Assembly: GCA_009760855.2 (NCBI GenBank)
Contig: WPIO01000006.1
Span: 8,629,001-8,693,000 of the forward strand
DNA: 64,000 nucleotides
Origin: Cristatella mucedo
Taxonomy: Eukaryota > Bryozoa > Phylactolaemata > Cristatellidae
Reading direction: 5' to 3'
Numbering within the stretch: the stretch's first letter is position 1; every line of letters begins with the position of its first letter. Shown in pieces: positions 58,463-64,000 of this stretch. Position numbers and translations under genes: made by a program. The notes beneath the pieces are model-generated. The model worked only from the letters and a program-made list of their open reading frames with translations, did no database searches and was not told the DNA's origin.

Positions 58463-61400
58463 CATCTGAATTAGCTAATGCAACTTTGTCAGAAAAGTTA
58501 CTTTTTATTTCTTCATGACAGATTTTCTATGCCATATAATACAAACGTGTGCTTGTTTGCGTATGTTCACATTCACTTATATTGATGGATGTAATGTGTA
58601 GGCTCAGTGGGAAGGGGCATGGCTATCAACTGGCTAGCTACGATCAGCTCTGATGACGACGTTACAGGTGGCCATAAGTTCTTCGGCGACATTACAGTAC
58701 GCCGCGAGAGACCGTACCTGGCATTAAGCACAAATAACAAGCTTTGATCTTGCTGAGCTTTCTAACAGAAACCGCGTCTTGAATTGCATAAAGGTCTCTC
58801 ATAAAACGCTTGTCATTTCAGCGCACCGCTCCACTCGTAGACAAATTAGCTCGAGGTAAGCTGCATGCACTGGACCTAAATGTCAGTCAGAATAAATGCC
58901 AGAGTTGACAAGGGGGAGTGGTGGTGGTCGGCAATTGCCACTAGACTGCCGCAGCTGGCACGGAGTAGTGCTTCGTCTGCAGCTAATGTCTGTGATCCCG
59001 TAGAGCTTGTAAGTGACTTCATTTTGCTGGTGCTGCTTCAGAGGGCTGCAGGTGCTTCAGAAGACTTTCAGTACGAGGAATGGTCTTTTGAGTGTGCACT
59101 TAAGCACCACATGATATTTCGTTGATTTCATTTCTCTTATCTAAGTGGGCCTGAGAGGAAATACTATCCGCTTTTGATACACTCATCCGAGCAGCAGGTG
59201 TTCTACTAAAAATTCCGGGTTTTCTCCGTACGCTGGTGCTCGGGCCTCCGAATGAACGCAGCTACTCTTCTGCTGCCATAAGAAATGACGACGCAAGAGG
59301 TTTCAACGTTCCACTAATCGGATATCGGCTTCCGATTGCGTATTGCCGGCAGCGACGGATATTGCAGGGTTCGACGGGCGAGCAGCTGACCGCGCGGCTG
59401 CAGTGGAGCTAGACGCTCTGAAGACGTCACCAGTAGCCTCTTATCTCTAAATGACGCTTTTCATTTCCAGCGAGTCAGAAGCTCTATTACGATTAGGCTG
59501 ATAAGAAACTTCGGCGACTGCTCGGTGCTCTCGGCTCCCCTGTAATTGCCAGACTGTGAAATCGCTGCAGTGATGGTCTAGTGATCTGCGGAGCTTAGTC
59601 CTATTTTCGAACTTCTCGGCGTGTATATCTATGTATAGTAACGATATAGCTCTGCTTGGCGGACCTTTTCTGGCTAATCAAAGCGGCTTGGGTTGCCTCA
59701 GCGGTTCAGGCTTACCGTCTGCTACATTTCAAATCCCAGCCGAAATCTTAGCATGATGATTAAGGTGAATTGACTTGTTCCCAATTTTCAAATTTTCGTC
59801 AATCTGTAGTACCGACATTTGGCCAATGTTATCCATTTATGGTATTCATTGTGGATTTAACCATGCTATTTTTCGCTCCAGTAATATTTTTCTGTACTGC
59901 CGAATACTACGGAAATCAAAGATTAGCATTCGCATTAGTACTTCGGTTTGAGGTTAATTCCATTCTTCTCTGTAAATGAAGAAGTAGAATTCCTCTCAGA
60001 ATTTCAAAGTTGAAATATAGTGTTTACAATTTCTCTCAAATTTAAAGGCTGAAATGTGTACAACTACCAATATTAGTCAATTATAAGTGCAGTCCAAAAC
60101 TTAGCACTTTTTCTGACCAATATGTTTGTGTTGAAGAGAAAAAAAAGTTGCTCATTGATAACTCTCTTGCTCAAGTGACATCGCGAGTAGTATTCAAATG
60201 AATATATATTTCATGATAATATATGAAATAGTATTCTAAAATAACAACAAAGATCGTCGATGAAGTCAAGCTAACGATCTTTCTCTCATCATAAAATATG
60301 AAGGATCAAATATGGGAACCATTAGAGTGAGCGCTACTACCGTAAGATTGCGAGGACACTCGCCAACTAAAGCTCCATCGACGCCGTCGTTGTGTCTCTG
60401 CTTGCGTCTTCGTCGAGCGAAATGTCGTGAGAAGCTGCACCTAATGCCATTCAAGTCATCCCTTGTCGATCCATTAGTTAGCCAAGATTCCCGCCACTTT
60501 TCATCTGCTTACCTGCCTCACCCATTTCCCGCCGCCACCGCCACAGCCGCCGCCGCCGTGAGACAAAAAGGAGCTAACCAGCGGCCATCACTATTCATGG
60601 CGGCGAGCCTGCAAGGTGGGGCGCCGGTGAACGGCAGGGCGAGTGGCCCAGCACGTAAGCTTAAGGGCCTGGACGCCCGCCCTGCAGGGCCATATAATTA
60701 AATTGTTCGGAGATGACGTCGGCGTCTGGCTGTCTAGTGCTCTGGGTTGCGCCCAATGAGCCGAGTGTCTGTGCAGCCTGATGATGTATGAGCGGTCTAC
60801 CGGTCCTTTGAATCGCCGACTGGGCGTGAGCTATTGCTCCACGATGAGTCCGCAGGCGTGACGGCTGGCTGTCACATCTGTCTGGCTACTCGACAATCCA
60901 CTCCGCCCATAATGGCGAGAGTGGAGCGAGGACTGGAAGCTAGCTTTGACATTCTCAGGCTGTCGATAGAGACGTTCTAGTTTTAGATGACGGCCATCAT
61001 TCAGTTGAAATAGGGTGAAGGAAATTTGAAACTCTTGTTGCTTTGCAAGATTCAAAAGCCTCGTCAAAAACAATTAATCAGCCTGAAACTGCATTTTCCT
61101 GTGTGCAGATTAGTTTGATTAAACGAAGGGCTAAGTTATTGCCAGTCTCAACGAGAGTAATCACAAAAACGACTTTGAGATCTGCTGGAAGAATTATACT
61201 AACTGCTAGATGCGATCTGGCCTACGAAACAAACAAGCACTACCAAGATAGTTGGGCGGTTTTACAGTCGTAACGGACAGAGTCGCTGCTGTCCCGATTT
61301 GATCGCACCACCATGCAAGTATCTCAACTCTTTCTCGAGATGCTTCTGCTTGATGTTTGTGATCCGAAGCGAGGAACAGCGGATGCAGGCGACTTCATCC

Positions 61401-64000
61401 TCATTATAAGAGTTCTTGGATCAAGCATCACGAGTTCAGCAAATGCAAGCGGAGCTACCACTCAAAATATAAGTAATTTGAAAATCCCGCGAAGGAAAAG
61501 TGAATATCTAATGAATGATTACCAAACGTGACTCGATCGAGGCAGCCCCTTTTTCCCGTTCGGCTCTAAAACACAAAATACCATAAAATATCCTCGCATG
61601 TAAATCCATTTTAACGCGCTGTAATTAATATTGGAGAACTGTTTTAACTTGGTTATCTCGTAATAGCTATATGTCTGAAACTACAGGACACAAGTATAGG
61701 TTAATCAAACCTCACTAGTTCGTCGCGGTGTCAGCACGTTGCAAACGATATAAAACGTAAGTATAACAAATTTCCAGGAAATGCAGGAAAATACTGATGA
61801 TGCTTAGAGTATTCCATGATCAGACCAGCAGTCTGGGATTTACGCTTTCCGACCGCGGAATAAACTATCTAACCTTCTGATTCTGGCACTTTCAGTCTAA
61901 TCGTATGTTAAGCTAAGTTTCTGCGTTGTTACCTCCTCAACTATCCTCCCTCATTAATGCTCTTAACATTTCATTATTGCGAGGGGGTAAGACAGTGGGC
62001 TTCTCACAGAGCTTCAGGAGTCAAACAGACTTCTGGTGAGCTATTACCAGCCAATGGTGGCGTAAGACCAGCGCAGCAGTCTTGGCTTTGTCGAAATGAA
62101 AGAACGCGATAACATTGACGCCTATACTGAATACTTTCTAAGAGCTGGAAATGCAGCTAAGCCACATTACGTTGCTCGATCCCATTGAGCAAGCTAATAT
62201 GCGAGAAGTACCAGCTCCAGCGAAAGCACCCGAGTATTGAGAAAAAACCTGTGGTTGCTAAGGTCGTAAATGGAAAGCACCAAGCTAAGTGGTCTCAGCA
62301 CCCTGTATTTGGCTATATTTCCAACGCAGGACGCTGATGCATTGTGGTAGCGGCTGGACTCTGCGAGCGCTGCAGAAGAGCGTAGGCGAAAAGCACTAGG
62401 AGCGAATCCTCTTACTAGAAACCGCCGTCCTAGCTACAGCATAGCTAGACGCCGTAAATACTAGAAGGCATTAACTGAGCGCTCGCTGGCCACTTGGTTC
62501 TCGCACCTTGGTGGGCGTGCAGATGGCATTGTGGAGCCGGTTGACCTTCTTAGCTCTACATGAAAGAACGTCCGCGACCACCTGAACGCCGCCTGCGACA
62601 ATCACAAATACCACAGCAGCCATAAAATGTATATCGAGAGCCCACCAAGGAAGACTGCCTGGCCGTAGCGCCACTTCGCCACCTCCTGCTGGCCAAAGCC
62701 AACAGTGTCTTGCAGAAGAATAGGGGAATGCAATCATTTCAGTCCTTCACTTTCCCATCCATATACACTATGTCAGCCAAAAGTATAACGCATTCCAGAA
62801 GTTTTTCGTTGCTGGTGATCTCGTAACCTAAAGTGCAATAGTGTTTTTGATTTCCAGCGTTCCACAGCCATTTCTTTCCTATGCGAAATTACGCTGACGA
62901 ACATAGAGGGAAAGGAGATGAGCTTTTAGAAACTTTATCTCATTGGAAACACAATTAAGGTTTGTCAGGGAATACCCATAAGCTGCCATTTAGAAGAATT
63001 TACACAAATTACGTGGGATATTGTTCAGACTGTCGAAAATTGCCTAGTCACCATGATATTCCCAGACCAATGCTTCGCTTTATGAAATGGATGTGCTTAG
63101 TAACGAGTAAAGGTCTACAGCGATGCTCAACCAAACTGAGTTCTATCGTTGGAATCACTGCAAGTGTGTCACACATCGTGCTACCGATGTGCGGATGAAT
63201 ATACAGAGATTGAGGAATAAATCGGTGAGTGCTTCGGAAGAATCAAAACCCATCGCTGCCTTGGGATCGGCCAAAAGCAATTTATTCTGATGGGACTTGA
63301 CATGCATGCACAGAGAGTTTCTATCGTTCTATCAATAGACACCCCTGCAACTTGATCGCGTTAACAGATGGCAGTTTCTTTTCAAGAAAATTTGTAATAT
63401 GAGTGAAATTTTTCTTTGCAATAATGTATTAAAAATAATCTCTCAGCATAGATTAAAGGAAATATACAAAATAATAACGAGAATAATTCGAGGATAATAT
63501 AAAATAAATAATAAATATTTATAATAAACAAAGAATACACATACATATATGTAGAAGATAAATAATAGGAATAAAGAGTAGCTTAAGAATAATGAATAAT
63601 AATTAATTAGGACAGATTAATATTAATTATTTATAACATTAGAAAATATATACTAGCACGTGCTGACAACTATATCGATGCATACAATTAGCCGTACTGT
63701 ACAGCCAGTTATTTCAAGATGAGACTCGTATACAGCTCTTGTTTCAATATAAGCTCGACTACAATGGATGATGACAGGCATTTGTTTTAATTAAGATTTA
63801 TTATTAGATTCCCAAAGCCACTGTTCATTAGGATGCACTGACTCATTCTACTGAGGGAGTGCATTACATTGACCGGTGCTGCCACTGAATTTATTTCTGC
63901 TAAATACAGCTTCACAAATTCAGTCGCCATAGGCAATCATTAGGCACATCCGTTATTAAGGCCCAATTAAAGGCTATCGATGAGTATAATAAATGTGGCA
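58463..64000. other. Mostly featureless DNA; GC-rich patch and AT-rich patch
   Basis: A tRNA-like trace (TTGCCTCAGCGGTTCAGGCT, then TTTCAAATCCCAG) lies at about 59693-59743 and may be an old SINE. A GC-rich patch at 60520-60690 contains GCCGCC repeats; the 129-codon frame through it (60312-60701) has no recognisable domain. A very AT-rich stretch lies at 63430-63640. The minus-strand frame 62471-62737 matches nothing known to me. Confidence 0.4.

Noticed and set aside
60312-60701. 129-codon plus-strand ORF starting MGTIRVS
   Set aside because: Its second half is a GCC-type low-complexity stretch. No domain is recognised, although a real but unknown gene cannot be excluded.

Overview
This window is eukaryotic (metazoan) genomic DNA, not bacterial. 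There is no dense ORF packing and there are no operons. It has long introns with GT-AG splice sites, tRNA-derived SINEs, L2/CR1-type LINE remnants, hAT and pogo-type DNA transposon relics, and long CA/TA/CT/ATT microsatellites. Nothing I can see fixes the species; an invertebrate is the most I would suggest.

Bases 1-16690 hold the one region with clear protein-coding content: a tandem array of about 3.66-kb units (four full units and one truncated, continuing past the left edge of the window). Each full unit carries two minus-strand exons, called A and B here. Each exon is 279 bp, starts and ends in phase 1, and encodes one complete fibronectin type III (FN3) domain. Read in the direction of transcription, the nine exons strictly alternate: A5-B4-A4-B3-A3-B2-A2-B1-A1. 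They would form the inner part of a large, secreted or cell-surface, heavily N-glycosylated protein. Its signal peptide, C-terminus and any membrane anchor lie outside what I can identify. The FN3 domains have four cysteines, which is unusual for FN3. The units are mosaics of each other. One A exon carries a nonsense codon, the 5'-most A exon lacks one base, and both exons of unit 4 have lost the same cysteine. The introns carry LINE remnants in both orientations, and the right edge of the array falls at the 3' end of such a remnant.

From 16.7 kb to 64 kb I recognise no gene with confidence. The recognisable content is mobile-element debris. L2/CR1-type LINE pieces lie at about 19.8, 21.4, 24.5, 32.4, 34.2, 35.2, 50.1, 52.0, 54.7, 57.2 and 58.3 kb. 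At least ten copies or partial copies of one tRNA-derived SINE family are present. A hAT transposase relic (37.4-39.6 kb) appears to have landed inside one of these SINEs. A pogo/Tigger-like non-autonomous element spans 26.57-27.65 kb. Short tandem duplications, a 14-bp minisatellite near 57 kb and a GC/CpG-rich island at about 29.2-30.35 kb complete the picture.

The most interesting system is the FN3 exon array. Every exon is frame-neutral, so any of them, including the one with a stop codon, could be skipped without shifting the frame. That makes the locus a candidate for cassette-type domain diversification, or for a repeat-driven expanding gene in which some modules are decaying.
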